Shown: piece by piece, positions 44,144 to 52,845 of the stretch
How positions within the stretch are numbered: position 1 is the stretch's first letter
How the letters are laid out: every line of letters begins with the position of its first letter
From: Peribacillus faecalis
GTDB taxonomy: Bacteria; Bacillota; Bacilli; Bacillales; DSM-1321
Reading direction: 5' to 3'
DNA length: 64,000 nt
Assembly (NCBI RefSeq): GCF_014712675.1
Contig: NZ_JACXSI010000023.1
Coordinates: 1-64,000 of the forward strand
The notes under the pieces: model-generated
What the model was told of the DNA's origin: nothing
The model's input: the letters and a program-made list of their open reading frames with translations, nothing else
Database searches by the model: none
Translations under genes and position numbers: made by a program

Positions 44144-45055
44144 TTACATGATATTTAATACGTGGAATACTACACCAACTACGAACAATCCAAGGATCAT
44201 TACGATTGGTGAAACTTTCTTCTTAAGTAACCACATGCATAGAAGTGTTAATAATAATGCAGATAAGCCAGGGATTAAGCTATCTAAGTTGTTTTGTAAT
44301 GTTGTTACACTCGTATCACTTAATGAAAGGCCGGCTGCTTGTTGTTCAAGCGCTGTTTTAATTCCTTCAGAACCCGCAGGAAGGTTTTCCCAGTCAATGT
44401 AAGCACCTTCATCAAGTTGAACGGAAGATACAATTGGTGTAAATGATATTGATACCCAACGGTTAACTAGCGCACCGAGGATAAACATACCGAGTATCGA
44501 CGCACCCTTCGTGATATCTTGAAGTAATCCGCCAGATAAATCGTCTGTGATTTTTGAACCAGCTTTGTAACCAAATTCTTGTGTATAGTAAGTGAATCCC
44601 ATACGGATAAGATTCCATAAAACGAAGTAAAGAATAGGTCCAAGAATATTACCTGTCATAGCAAGTGAAGCTGCTAATGCTCCAAGAATCGGTTTAACTG
44701 TGAACCAGAAAACCGGATCCCCGATACCTGCTAAAGGTCCCATCATACCTACTTTAACCCCTTGAATAGCTACATCGTCAACCGGTGCGCCATTCGCACG
44801 TTCTTCTTCAAGAGCTAACGTAACACCAAGGATTGGTGATGCTACATACGGATGTGTGTTAAAGAATTCTAAGTGACGTTTTAAAGCCGCAGAACGTTCT
44901 TCTTTTGTTTTATATAATTTTTTGATAGCAGGAATCATTGCATATGCCCAACCACCATTTTGCATTCTTTCGTAGTTCCAAGAACCTTGAATGAAGGTTG
45001 AACGCCACCAAACAGAAATACGATCTCTTTTTGATAAAGTCAATTTTTTCTCCAT
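44144..45055 (-). CDS. PTS mannose/fructose/sorbose-family transporter, IID component
   Basis: A 303-residue membrane protein forming the sugar channel with IIC. Family motifs: TFIQGSWNYERMQNGGWAYAMIPAI near the N-terminus, FFNTHPYVASPILGVTLALEEE, and GPLAGIGDPVFWFT. The C-terminal half has several membrane helices. ATG 45055 is 9 nt after AAGGAGG. It is the last gene of IIAB-IIC-IID, 20 bp after IIC. Confidence 0.94.
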   Translation of the reverse strand: MEKKLTLSKRDRISVWWRSTFIQGSWNYERMQNGGWAYAMIPAIKKLYKTKEERSAALKRHLEFFNTHPYVASPILGVTLALEEERANGAPVDDVAIQGVKVGMMGPLAGIGDPVFWFTVKPILGALAASLAMTGNILGPILYFVLWNLIRMGFTYYTQEFGYKAGSKITDDLSGGLLQDITKGASILGMFILGALVNRWVSISFTPIVSSVQLDEGAYIDWENLPAGSEGIKTALEQQAAGLSLSDTSVTTLQNNLDSLIPGLSALLLTLLCMWLLKKKVSPIVMILGLFVVGVVFHVLNIM

Positions 45056-45075
45056 TTTCTCTTTCCTCCTTCTTA

Positions 45076-45882
45076 TCAATAATCGTCAATAATGGCGCCT
45101 AATGGATCTCCCATGTTACCGTTTCCGCCATTACCTGATCCGCCTTGTTTAGAAAGAGCTAAATAGATAAGTGCAAGAGCCACACCGATAGCACCTAGTC
45201 CGATAAGTGTGATTTGTGAAACTGTCGCTAATACGAAACCGATTGCAAAGAATGGCCATACTTCTTTTGTAGCCATCATGTTAATAACCATTGCATAACC
45301 TACGGCTACAACCATGCCACCGCCGATTGCCAGACCGTCTGTTAACCAAGCTGGCATAGATTCAAGCAAGCTTCGAACCGGACCCGCACCAATTGCTAAA
45401 ATTAATCCAGCCGGAATTGCAATACGTAAACCTTGCATGCAGATAGCAGCGATATGCCAGAACTCAACTACTTTAATATTTCCTTGTTCAGCTGCAGCAT
45501 CCATAAAGTGAACAAATGCTGTTGCGATTGTACGGCAAATGATTGTTAATAATAAACCTGCAACTGCAAGCGGTACAGCGATTGCAATTGAAGATGAGAT
45601 ACCTGCTTGACCTTGACCACTTAAAACCAGAATGATAGCAGATGCAATAGATGCTAATGCAGCATCCGGTGCTACAGCAGCTCCAATGTTTGCCCAACCT
45701 AAAGCAATCATTTGAAGCGTACCGCCCAAGATAAGACAAGGAACAAGTTCTCCTGTAACTAGTCCGATTAACGTACATGCAATAATTGGCTGATGGAAGT
45801 GGAATTCATCTAAAATCCCCTCTACACCAGCTAAAAATGCTACGATAAGGACTAATATTATTTGAATAATAGTCAAATCCAT
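45076..45882 (-). CDS. PTS mannose/fructose/sorbose-family transporter, IIC component
   Basis: A 268-residue integral membrane protein with the IIC-Man signature (LILGGTLQMIALGWANIGAAVAPDAALASIASAI) and about eight transmembrane stretches. The C-terminus has a Gly/Asn-rich tail (GGSGNGGNGNMGDPLG). It lies 19 bp after IIAB. Mannose-family permeases also serve as bacteriocin and phage receptors in Firmicutes. Confidence 0.94.
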   Translation of the reverse strand: MDLTIIQIILVLIVAFLAGVEGILDEFHFHQPIIACTLIGLVTGELVPCLILGGTLQMIALGWANIGAAVAPDAALASIASAIILVLSGQGQAGISSSIAIAVPLAVAGLLLTIICRTIATAFVHFMDAAAEQGNIKVVEFWHIAAICMQGLRIAIPAGLILAIGAGPVRSLLESMPAWLTDGLAIGGGMVVAVGYAMVINMMATKEVWPFFAIGFVLATVSQITLIGLGAIGVALALIYLALSKQGGSGNGGNGNMGDPLGAIIDDY

Positions 45883-45901
45883 AAGGATTCAGCCTCCCTT
45901 A

Positions 45902-46870
45902 TTATTTTTGTTTTTTCAACTCTTCTCGAGCCTTTTTAAGAATTTCGTCCATATTATCTTTTGAATCATTTGGAACTTTACGTACATCGAATGCTATGCC
46001 ACGTTCCTTCAACTTATCAAAAGTTTCAATATCATCATTGCTGAATGCCAGCACTTTATTCGGTTGAACTTTACCAGGCGAGTGCGCCATAGAACCAACG
46101 TTGATTGTCTCTAACGGAACTCCGCCTTCAATTGCTCTAAGTGCATCTTGCGGATTTTCAAATAGAAGCAATGCGCGTTGACCGCCAAAATGTTGATCAT
46201 CTTTGGCAAGTTCAATCATTTTATTAATAGGGACAACGTGCGCTTTTACTCCCGGTGGAGCCGCTTGTTGGATTAGTTTCTTACGAAGGTCATCCTTAGC
46301 TACTGTATCAGAGACTACAATGATACGAGTAGGCTGTGTAGCTTTTGTCCAAGCTGTAGCTACTTGCCCGTGGAGTAAACGAGAGTCAATACGAGCTAAA
46401 ACATATTCGAATTTACCCGGAGCTCCTCCAGTTGGTTGCTGAGCAGCTTGTGCAGAAGCTTCCACTGGTTCTAATGCTTCCGGTCTTACTTTGACTCCTT
46501 CTTTTGCAGAACCTAGAATACTTGAAGCAATTTCATGAGCAGTGTTCATTGAAAAACGTGAAGCGAATGCTTCAATTACCATCGGTAAGTTCATGCCAGC
46601 AACGATTGCCCATTTATCTTTGTGTTCTTCAAACAAGCTGTTGGCTTGATTGAAAGGAGTGCCACCCCAAAGATCGACTAAGAATAATACTTCATCTTGG
46701 TTATCGAAAGATGCGATTGCTTCTTTCATTTTTGCCTTTACATCATCAGGTCCTTCACTAGGCATTAATGTAACTGCTTTTACATTTTCTTGCGCTCCAA
46801 AGATCATTTCTCCAGATTGCAAGATGCCGCTAGCAAATTCGCCGTGACTAGCAATGATAATCCCTACCAT
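45902..46870 (-). CDS. PTS mannose/fructose/sorbose-family IIAB component
   Basis: A 322-residue cytosolic fusion. The IIA domain (1-~135) has phospho-His H9 in IIASHGEFA and FLVDLWGGTPFN. A linker rich in Ala/Pro/Gln (about 140-155) joins to the IIB domain (about 156-322), with its phospho-His in ARIDSRLLHGQVATAW. It takes phosphate from HPr and passes it to the sugar. ATG 46870 follows AGGAGGTAAAAAG. A near-perfect cre lies just upstream. No LevR/ManR activator is in view. Confidence 0.95.
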   Translation of the reverse strand: MVGIIIASHGEFASGILQSGEMIFGAQENVKAVTLMPSEGPDDVKAKMKEAIASFDNQDEVLFLVDLWGGTPFNQANSLFEEHKDKWAIVAGMNLPMVIEAFASRFSMNTAHEIASSILGSAKEGVKVRPEALEPVEASAQAAQQPTGGAPGKFEYVLARIDSRLLHGQVATAWTKATQPTRIIVVSDTVAKDDLRKKLIQQAAPPGVKAHVVPINKMIELAKDDQHFGGQRALLLFENPQDALRAIEGGVPLETINVGSMAHSPGKVQPNKVLAFSNDDIETFDKLKERGIAFDVRKVPNDSKDNMDEILKKAREELKKQK

Positions 46871-46901
46871 CTTTTTACCTCCTATGTCTTTTTCAACCAT
46901 C

Positions 46902-46915
46902 TGTAAGCGATTACA
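46902..46915 (-). promoter_or_regulatory. cre (CcpA) site upstream of the mannose PTS operon
   Basis: TGTAAGCGATTACA is palindromic and fits the catabolite-responsive element TGWAANCGNTNWCA. It is 31 bp upstream of the IIAB start, a position that would cause roadblock or promoter repression by CcpA. Confidence 0.75.
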
Positions 46916-47096
46916 CCACCGATAAAAAAATCATGCATAAAGTAGATTAAATGAATCTATAAGTACATAGTCCTTCTTTTCATCAAATAAAACTTCCCCA
47001 TGCAATTCGAATAAGTGATACGCAAGAATTAATTGGGATGGTTATCGCCAATAAAATTATTCTAATATAATTTCTTGTTTATTATACATTCCATAA

Positions 47097-47165
47097 AAAA
47101 CGCTTTCAAGTAGATTTTTTAAAACGCATTCATATTCTTTTATTTTCTTGTTGAAAACGCTTGTA
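47097..47165. promoter_or_regulatory. cluster of three cre-like sites between DUF956 and IIAB
   Basis: AAAACGCTTTCAA (47097-47109), AAAACGCATTCA (47121-47132) and TGAAAACGCTTGTA (47152-47165) all have the CGNTTNCA-type core of cre. They lie about 230-300 bp upstream of the IIAB start and 160-230 bp downstream of DUF956. The rest of the 46.9-47.3 kb gap is A/T-rich without other clear signals; no sigma-54 site was found. Confidence 0.55.
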
Positions 47166-47327
47166 ACCGTTGATATTAATACATTTACTTTAAACATAGA
47201 AATTTTTTCATTGGTGTTTTTTGGGTGTTTTTATTAGTGTTTATTTCCTAAATAAATCCTTATCTTCTATAAATTAATTATCTCAAAATACATTTATAAC
47301 AAAAAATCCCAATTTTTTTCAGGTAAA

Positions 47328-47702
47328 TTATTTCTTTTTAAATTTGCTGCCTATAGCGCGTTTGACCACATCAAAGAAACTTAATGATTGAACCATGTGA
47401 TTAGAATCAACATATTTACGAATCTGTCGCAAAACTTTTTTCGGATCTTTAGAAGAAAATGTGTAAGTTCCATTTCGCTTTGTTCGAATAGCATAACGTG
47501 GAATCCATTTTCCTTTGAACATGATAGAAGCTATCACATAATCAACTTCTTCCCATGGAATCTGAACAAATTTGTGAGGGTCACGGTCATTAAAAAACTC
47601 AAACCCTTTATCTCCAATCATAATCTTCCCATACTCAGGAAGACCCAAATGTGAGGTTGCATCCATAACTAACTCAGCTTTCGTATTAATCGATTGAACC
47701 AT
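47328..47702 (-). CDS. DUF956 family protein (mannose-PTS-associated)
   Basis: A 124-residue soluble protein (MVQSINTKAELVMDATSHLGLPEYGKIMIGDKGFEFFN...) of the DUF956 family, often the last gene of mannose PTS operons in Firmicutes and sometimes called ManO. Here it lies upstream on the same strand, 457 bp before IIAB, and is cut off from it by the cre cluster. A basic C-terminal tail (RAIGSKFKKK) may bind membrane or nucleic acid. Role unproven. Confidence 0.85.
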   Translation of the reverse strand: MVQSINTKAELVMDATSHLGLPEYGKIMIGDKGFEFFNDRDPHKFVQIPWEEVDYVIASIMFKGKWIPRYAIRTKRNGTYTFSSKDPKKVLRQIRKYVDSNHMVQSLSFFDVVKRAIGSKFKKK

Positions 47703-48218
47703 ATTATGTACTCCGTTTCTCTCTGTTAAAATTCAGATAAATAATTTAATATCACCTTTTCTTATATTACAATAACTTTTTGAAGAAAAAAGAAGAACTA
47801 TTGAATTAGAGAAATTTGGTAACAGCGCCTGCCACCACCGGAATTTGTTGATATTTGTCGATAATACCCCTCCTCCAGAGCTACATGAACGGAGAAGGTG
47901 CTTTCATAGTTCAGCTATTTCATGTTTTTGATAATTGCTTCCCTACAGCGTTCCTAAGTCATTGCATATTACGCTCCTTGTAAACGATTACCACCAACAG
48001 TTTACACCCACCTGGAAATTCTGCTTCCTCGCTTTCCGCTTTCTTATATGATATCCAGTTAAGCTATTCTGATTCATTAGATGCCTGTCATTGAAGCTTG
48101 TCGACCCCCCCCTAAAACAAAGCGGCTAGAGGGGGTATTACAGAAAAAAGGATAGATGAAAAGCGGGCTTTCCCTCTTCTCATCTATCCTTTTCTATAAA
48201 ATATAACTTACTTTATGC
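47703..48218. other. intergenic region with a short repeat and duplicated terminator
   Basis: At 47822-47850 there is GCGCCTGCCACCACCGG with AATTTGTTGA, related to 42896. CCCCCCC (48106-48112) can pair with GGGGG (48133-48137). The hairpin AAAAAGGATAGATG/CATCTATCCTTTT at 48147-48195 is nearly identical to the terminator at 42928 and would end yitT transcripts. No gene is recognised in between. Confidence 0.6.
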
Positions 48219-49091
48219 TTAGTGGATATTGTTCTTTTTGAAGTTTCCACCCTTCACTTCTGCCGCGTCATATACGGTTACAAATGCGCGCGGGTCAATG
48301 TCTCTTATTATTTCTTTCATTTTGTTTTCTTCCAAGCGGTTAATTACACAAGTGATTTCTTTAAACATCTCATTAGAATAACCTCCGTATACTTCTGTAT
48401 ACGTTGCGCTTCGGCCTAATCGATCACGAATCGTTTCAATCATCGTATCAGGTTGCTGTGTGATAATCTTAAATGTTTTAGAACCGCTTAAACCTTCTTC
48501 AACGATATGAATGACTTTAGACGCAATGAAGTAGGCAATTGCCGAAAGAATAGCCCCTTGCAATCCAAATACAGTTGCTACCAAAATGAAAACAAAGGAA
48601 TTTAAAAATAGGATTAAATCACTTGTTCCAAATGGCAATTTTCTCGAAAGCAGAACAGCCAGCATATCTATGCCGTCTAACGCACCGCCGTTACGGAGCG
48701 CAAGACCCATACCGAAACCAATAATAATCCCTCCGACAACAGTAACTAACAAAGTATCTCCGTGAATTATCGTCGGTATATGATGCATCATGCTTGTCCC
48801 AACCGCTAATGAAGCAATTCCGATCACCGAGAAAATAGCAAAGCTTTTCCCGATTTGTTTATAACCTAAAAAGACAAAAGGAACATTAAGGATGGCAATC
48901 AAAATTCCTAACGGTAATCCGAATTGTTTAGAACCAACAATGCTGAGACCTGTCACTCCCCCATCCGATACGTTATTTGGTATTAACACAGCTTCTAATC
49001 CATAAGCCGTGATGAAACCGCCGAGAACAATTAAAATACCCTTCATGATATTTTTCATTATTCGCACTTTTTTATTTGCTTTTTTATCCAT
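48219..49091 (-). CDS. YitT family membrane protein (DUF2179)
   Basis: A 290-residue protein with five to six transmembrane helices (about residues 10-170; GGFITAYGLEAVLIPNNVSDGGVTGLSIV, and RNGGALDGIDMLA are family hallmarks) and a cytosolic DUF2179 domain at the C-terminus (about 205-285, ITCVINRLEENKMKEIIRDIDPRAFVTVYDA). Bacillus has several paralogues of unknown function. GGGGAAATGAC precedes the ATG. Isolated between long intergenic regions. Confidence 0.9.
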   Translation of the reverse strand: MDKKANKKVRIMKNIMKGILIVLGGFITAYGLEAVLIPNNVSDGGVTGLSIVGSKQFGLPLGILIAILNVPFVFLGYKQIGKSFAIFSVIGIASLAVGTSMMHHIPTIIHGDTLLVTVVGGIIIGFGMGLALRNGGALDGIDMLAVLLSRKLPFGTSDLILFLNSFVFILVATVFGLQGAILSAIAYFIASKVIHIVEEGLSGSKTFKIITQQPDTMIETIRDRLGRSATYTEVYGGYSNEMFKEITCVINRLEENKMKEIIRDIDPRAFVTVYDAAEVKGGNFKKNNIH

Positions 49092-49684
49092 GTCATTTCC
49101 CCATTTTCAAAGTATTTTCTTATAATGTATTTAGATTAAGATTAGTCTTCACCCTCTTACTTTTACGTTTGACTATAATTCACAGTTTCACTATTAAGTA
49201 TAAATTATTTACCTAAAGTTTTAACAGAATAATTTATTAAAATATTTCTAATTAGCAAAAAAACTTCAGGTAACAATCTTACTTAAAAAATGTTTTTAAT
49301 CTAAATTAATTCTAAAACTGTACTACTTTACAAGATGTGTAAGGTATATGGCAACACATTGGTGCGGGTAGACTTAATTAGTTCCTATTAAATGAAATCG
49401 GTTCTTCGCATCCTAACAGATTCACCGGCTTTTAAACAAGGTAGATCTTATTTAATATCCTTCTATGGCATTTACTTTTATCATTTCGAATTAACAAACT
49501 GATGTGTTCCTTTTCGAATCATCTCAATAAGAACCTATAGATGAAACAAAATTAGCCCACCTTTCTACCAGATGGGCTAATTTGTTCCCAGCTTTACGTT
49601 TGGAAACCTTCATAAAGAATATCATTCAAAATCTGACCCGATTGTTGAATAAACTAACTACAATTTCTGACCTAAACTGTATCT
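49092..49684. other. 590-bp A/T-rich intergenic region with one hairpin
   Basis: The only clear structure is AAATTAGCCCA/TGGGCTAATTT (49549-49580), a symmetrical terminator-like hairpin upstream of yitT and downstream of nothing on the plus strand; it may end minus-strand rlmCD transcripts weakly. No gene, promoter or repeat family member was recognised. Confidence 0.5.
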
Positions 49685-51070
49685 TTACTTAAATAACTCC
49701 AACAAAGCGACCGCTTCGCAATGCGCCGTATGAGGGAACATATCTACAGGCTGAATGTAGTTTACTCGGTATAGCTTACTTAATTGCTTTATATCTTTTG
49801 CTAATGTTGACGGATTACATGATACATAAACGATTCGTTTCGGCATAGAATTCAAAATCGTATTAATCAGCTTTTGGTCACATCCTGTTCTTGGTGGGTC
49901 GACAACAAGTACATCTGGTCTCCATCCTTCAAGGCCGATCCACTTCGGCATAATATCTTCTGCTTTTCCAACTTCGAATTTCACATTCGTTTTACCATGT
50001 CGTTTTGCATTTTTCTTCGCATCTTCAATTGACTCAGGAATAATATCCATCCCACGGACTTCCTTCGCTTCATCGCTCAGCCATAACCCTATTGTTCCGA
50101 CACCACAATAGGCATCAACGACATTTTCTTTTCCTGTCAGAGCCGCTGCTTTTTTCGCTTCATTGTACAACTTTACTGTTTGCGCCGGATTCAATTGGAA
50201 GAATGTTCGTGCAGACAATTCATAAGAAAGCTCGCCTAATGACTCATTAATAACTTCCTCTCCAGCCAGTTGGATCGTTTTATCACCGAAAATTAACGAC
50301 GTATTCTTGTTGTTGACATTTTGTACAATTGATTTTACTTCCGGATGCTTTTCCAAAATCATTGGGATCAGTTGATTTTTCTTCGGAAGTTTTTCAGAAA
50401 TCGTTACGATTACAACTTGTACTTCTCCCGTCGCAAAACCTGTTCGGACAATGACTGTACGGACAATACCAGACTTTTTCTTTTCGTCGTAAGCTGGAAT
50501 TCCAAGCTGCTGCATCGCTTCTTTCACCGTAACCGTGATTTCATTACTGAAAGGATGCTGCACAATACAGTTTGGAATATCAATTAAATCATGTGAGTTA
50601 ATCCCATACAGACCGGCAATAATTTGGCCGTCCTTCGTTCCAACTTGGAACTGGCTCTTATTGCGGTAGTTCCACGGGTTATCCATGCCGATTGTATCTT
50701 TAATGCTCAAATTTTTCGATGGCATATATTTTTCGAATGCCTGTTTAACGATGTCGCGTTTTTCCTTCAGTTGCTGCGCATAATCCAAGTGCTGAATTTG
50801 ACAGCCGCCGCATTGGTCGTAAATAGGGCATTGCGGTGTTACGCGATGTTCAGATGCTTTACGGATTCGTTTCACCCTTGCTTCAGCAAACTTCGGATGC
50901 ACTTTAGTCGCTTCTGCTACGATTTCCTCGCCCGGCAATGCTCCCGGAACGAAGACAACTCCACGTTTAAAGTAGCCGACACCTTCCCCGTTTATTCCCA
51001 GTCGCTTTATCGTTAATGGAAACGTCTGACCGACTTCCAGCGTCATCCCTTGTTGTTTCTTCATTTTCAC
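49685..51070 (-). CDS. rlmCD: 23S rRNA (uracil-C5)-methyltransferase, RlmCD/RlmD type
   Basis: A 461-residue SAM-dependent methyltransferase that makes m5U in 23S rRNA. An N-terminal TRAM domain ([35 protein letters not shown]) is followed by the [4Fe-4S] cysteines ([14 protein letters not shown] plus a later Cys) and the Rossmann core ([23 protein letters not shown], and catalytic [12 protein letters not shown]). B. subtilis RlmCD (YefA) and the paralogue YfjO have this layout; position beside pdaA suggests the yfjO slot. Start is GTG 51070 or ATG 51064. Confidence 0.92.
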   Translation of the reverse strand: MKMKKQQGMTLEVGQTFPLTIKRLGINGEGVGYFKRGVVFVPGALPGEEIVAEATKVHPKFAEARVKRIRKASEHRVTPQCPIYDQCGGCQIQHLDYAQQLKEKRDIVKQAFEKYMPSKNLSIKDTIGMDNPWNYRNKSQFQVGTKDGQIIAGLYGINSHDLIDIPNCIVQHPFSNEITVTVKEAMQQLGIPAYDEKKKSGIVRTVIVRTGFATGEVQVVIVTISEKLPKKNQLIPMILEKHPEVKSIVQNVNNKNTSLIFGDKTIQLAGEEVINESLGELSYELSARTFFQLNPAQTVKLYNEAKKAAALTGKENVVDAYCGVGTIGLWLSDEAKEVRGMDIIPESIEDAKKNAKRHGKTNVKFEVGKAEDIMPKWIGLEGWRPDVLVVDPPRTGCDQKLINTILNSMPKRIVYVSCNPSTLAKDIKQLSKLYRVNYIQPVDMFPHTAHCEAVALLELFK

Positions 51071-51221
51071 TTCACTCCATCTCTTAAAAAAACCGCCCCT
51101 TTGGCAGTTGCATGTATCTAAATCAAAGTCGCCTTTTCAATCAGACGATATGTTATAGTCTTTAATGACTTTAGTATTATAGCACTTTTAACAGGCGAAA
51201 TATAACTTGGCATATTTAATC

Positions 51222-51266
51222 AAAGAAAAACTCCCCCTGCCGCTGTCGCTTTAGAGAGAGTTTGTC
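51222..51266 (-). terminator. intrinsic terminator of pdaA
   Basis: On the minus strand AAACTCTCTC ... GGGGGAGTTT is followed by TTCTTT. It is 6 bp past the pdaA stop. Confidence 0.75.
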
Positions 51267-51271
51267 ATTAA

Positions 51272-52066
51272 TTATCTGAAGCCTTCAGGTAATTCTCGTT
51301 CTAGCATAAAGTCATCAAGGCTTTTAAAAGTGTAGCCCTGTTTCTTCGCATCCACGATGATTCGTTCCAATGCATCAGCATTATCTTTGGAGACACTGTG
51401 AATTAGCATAATTGACCCCGGATGGAGTTGCTTCATTACTTGGTCATAAGCATAATCTGCACCTCTTTGCTTATCCACTTCCCAATCACGATAAGCCAGT
51501 GACCAAAAGATATGCGTGTAGCCTGCTTTCTTAGCAATATCCATTGTTCTCGCACTGAAAACCCCGCGAGGAGGACGCAAATATTGCATCACTTTTTGCC
51601 CTGTCAATTCCTTCGTTTTATCACGGACCATGTTCAGCTCTTTCACTATTTCCGCTTCCGACATCGTCGTTAAATCCGGGTGGCTCCATGAATGATTGCC
51701 GATGATATGTCCTTCTGCAGCCATTCTTTTTGCCAAATCAGGGGCTGTTTCTAAATAATGACCGGTAACGAAGAAGGCTGCCGGCACTTCGTGCTTTTTC
51801 AAAACGTCGAGCACTTGCTTCGTATAGCCATTCTCATAACCGTTATCAAAAGTTAAATATAAATATTTTGCATTGCCCTTTCTTTTATAATGGGCACTGT
51901 GCATTTCGACAAGCGCATTCAGCTCAGCACCGGCATCGGCCGGCACACCATCGCGGCTCTTCACAAAACCCCAACCGTAAGCTTTATTAGATAACTCCGC
52001 ATGAGTAATGCCGCTAAAAGAAATACTTAATATGCAAACACAAATAAAAATCCATGCTTTTCTCAT
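51272..52066 (-). CDS. pdaA: delta-lactam-biosynthetic de-N-acetylase PdaA
   Basis: A 264-residue secreted polysaccharide deacetylase (signal peptide about 1-23). It deacetylates N-acetylmuramic acid as a step to muramic delta-lactam in spore cortex, needed for germination. CE4 motifs: TFDNGYENGYT (catalytic Asp), HSWSHPDLT (metal His), RPPRGVFS, FWSLAYRDWEVD and the final IMLIHSVS. The aspartate pair is TFDN as in B. subtilis PdaA (YfjS). Expression is expected in the forespore; promoter not marked. Confidence 0.95.
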   Translation of the reverse strand: MRKAWIFICVCILSISFSGITHAELSNKAYGWGFVKSRDGVPADAGAELNALVEMHSAHYKRKGNAKYLYLTFDNGYENGYTKQVLDVLKKHEVPAAFFVTGHYLETAPDLAKRMAAEGHIIGNHSWSHPDLTTMSEAEIVKELNMVRDKTKELTGQKVMQYLRPPRGVFSARTMDIAKKAGYTHIFWSLAYRDWEVDKQRGADYAYDQVMKQLHPGSIMLIHSVSKDNADALERIIVDAKKQGYTFKSLDDFMLERELPEGFR

Positions 52067-52165
52067 ATACCAATATCCTCTCTATCACGTTCGTATGTTT
52101 ATTATTTGTGTTCTTGAGCAAAACGATGAGAGTAAATAATGGCAGTTACCATGCGCTGAGGCAAT

Positions 52166-52201
52166 AAAAGAGGCTGAATCAAAAAACCCATTCAGCCTTT
52201 C
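52166..52201 (-). terminator. intrinsic terminator of the thioredoxin-like gene
   Basis: On the minus strand AGGCTGAAT/ATTCAGCCT is followed by CTTTTATT. Confidence 0.85.
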
Positions 52202-52207
52202 ATTTAC

Positions 52208-52522
52208 TTATAAGCTATCCAAAAATTCCCCGACTGCTTCCGGTGTTTTCGCATTTGCGCTATGAAGATGCGCTAATTTCTCTCCGTTTTTGAAAACTAA
52301 TAATGAAGGAATGCCCATGACATTTTGTTCGTCAGAGATTTCTGGGAATTCATCACGATCGATTGTAAACCATTTTAGATTCGGATGCGCTGCGATCACT
52401 TCATCTATAAACATATCGAGACGCTTACAGTCAGGGCACCAAGTTGTTGTAAAAATGCCGACTGTCAGCTCGCCACTCTCAATTTGCTCTTTATATTCCT
52501 GCTCAGATGTAATTTGCTTCAT
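52208..52522 (-). CDS. thioredoxin family protein (YdbP-like)
   Basis: A 104-residue single-domain thioredoxin-like protein. The active site is TTWCPDCKR (CPDC rather than CGPC of true TrxA). The cis-proline is in MGIPSLLVFKNG, followed by AHLHSANAKTPE as in B. subtilis YdbP. Likely a thiol-disulfide exchange protein of unknown partner. ATG follows AAGGAGGCATTATA. Confidence 0.87.
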   Translation of the reverse strand: MKQITSEQEYKEQIESGELTVGIFTTTWCPDCKRLDMFIDEVIAAHPNLKWFTIDRDEFPEISDEQNVMGIPSLLVFKNGEKLAHLHSANAKTPEAVGEFLDSL

Positions 52523-52651
52523 TATAATGCCTCCTTATCGATTATATTCATATATTATAACCGTTTATTCCGATAGATTATAAAGAAATTGCTTAAACAT
52601 TGATCTATAGTGGCTTTTCATTGAATTTTCCGTTATTCCCGACACCACATT

Positions 52652-52790
52652 CAGTCCAAATTTATGTAAAATCAATTCACTATCCGGAATAATCAGTCCA
52701 CATTTGAAATTAATCGGTCTATATTTCCAAACAATCGGTCCACTTCCGATATTTTTCAGTCCTAAAATGAAAATATTCAGTCCAAACCAT
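52652..52790 (-). repeat. degenerate 21-bp-period array (GGACTG units)
   Basis: CRGTCC-like cores on the plus strand (GGACYG on minus) start at 52652, 52673 (degenerate CAATTC), 52694, 52715 (CGGTCT), 52736, 52757 and 52778: seven units with exactly 21 bp between each. The spacer bases are A/T-rich and not conserved. It lies downstream of the fumA terminator and upstream of the thioredoxin gene. Stops in all frames rule out coding. Confidence 0.75.
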
Positions 52791-52796
52791 AATGTA

Positions 52797-52836
52797 AAAA
52801 AAGCTGCCCTTGTCTATTGACTTTGAGCAGCTCTCA
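52797..52836 (-). terminator. intrinsic terminator of fumA
   Basis: On the minus strand AGCTGC/GCAGCT with a long loop is followed by TTTTTTT, 10 bp after the fumA stop. Confidence 0.85.
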
Positions 52837-52845
52837 TAGTTTTAA

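Noticed and set aside
46916-47327. Sigma-54 promoter for the mannose PTS
   Set aside because: No GG/GC pair with the -24/-12 spacing was found on the minus strand, and no LevR/ManR gene is in the window.
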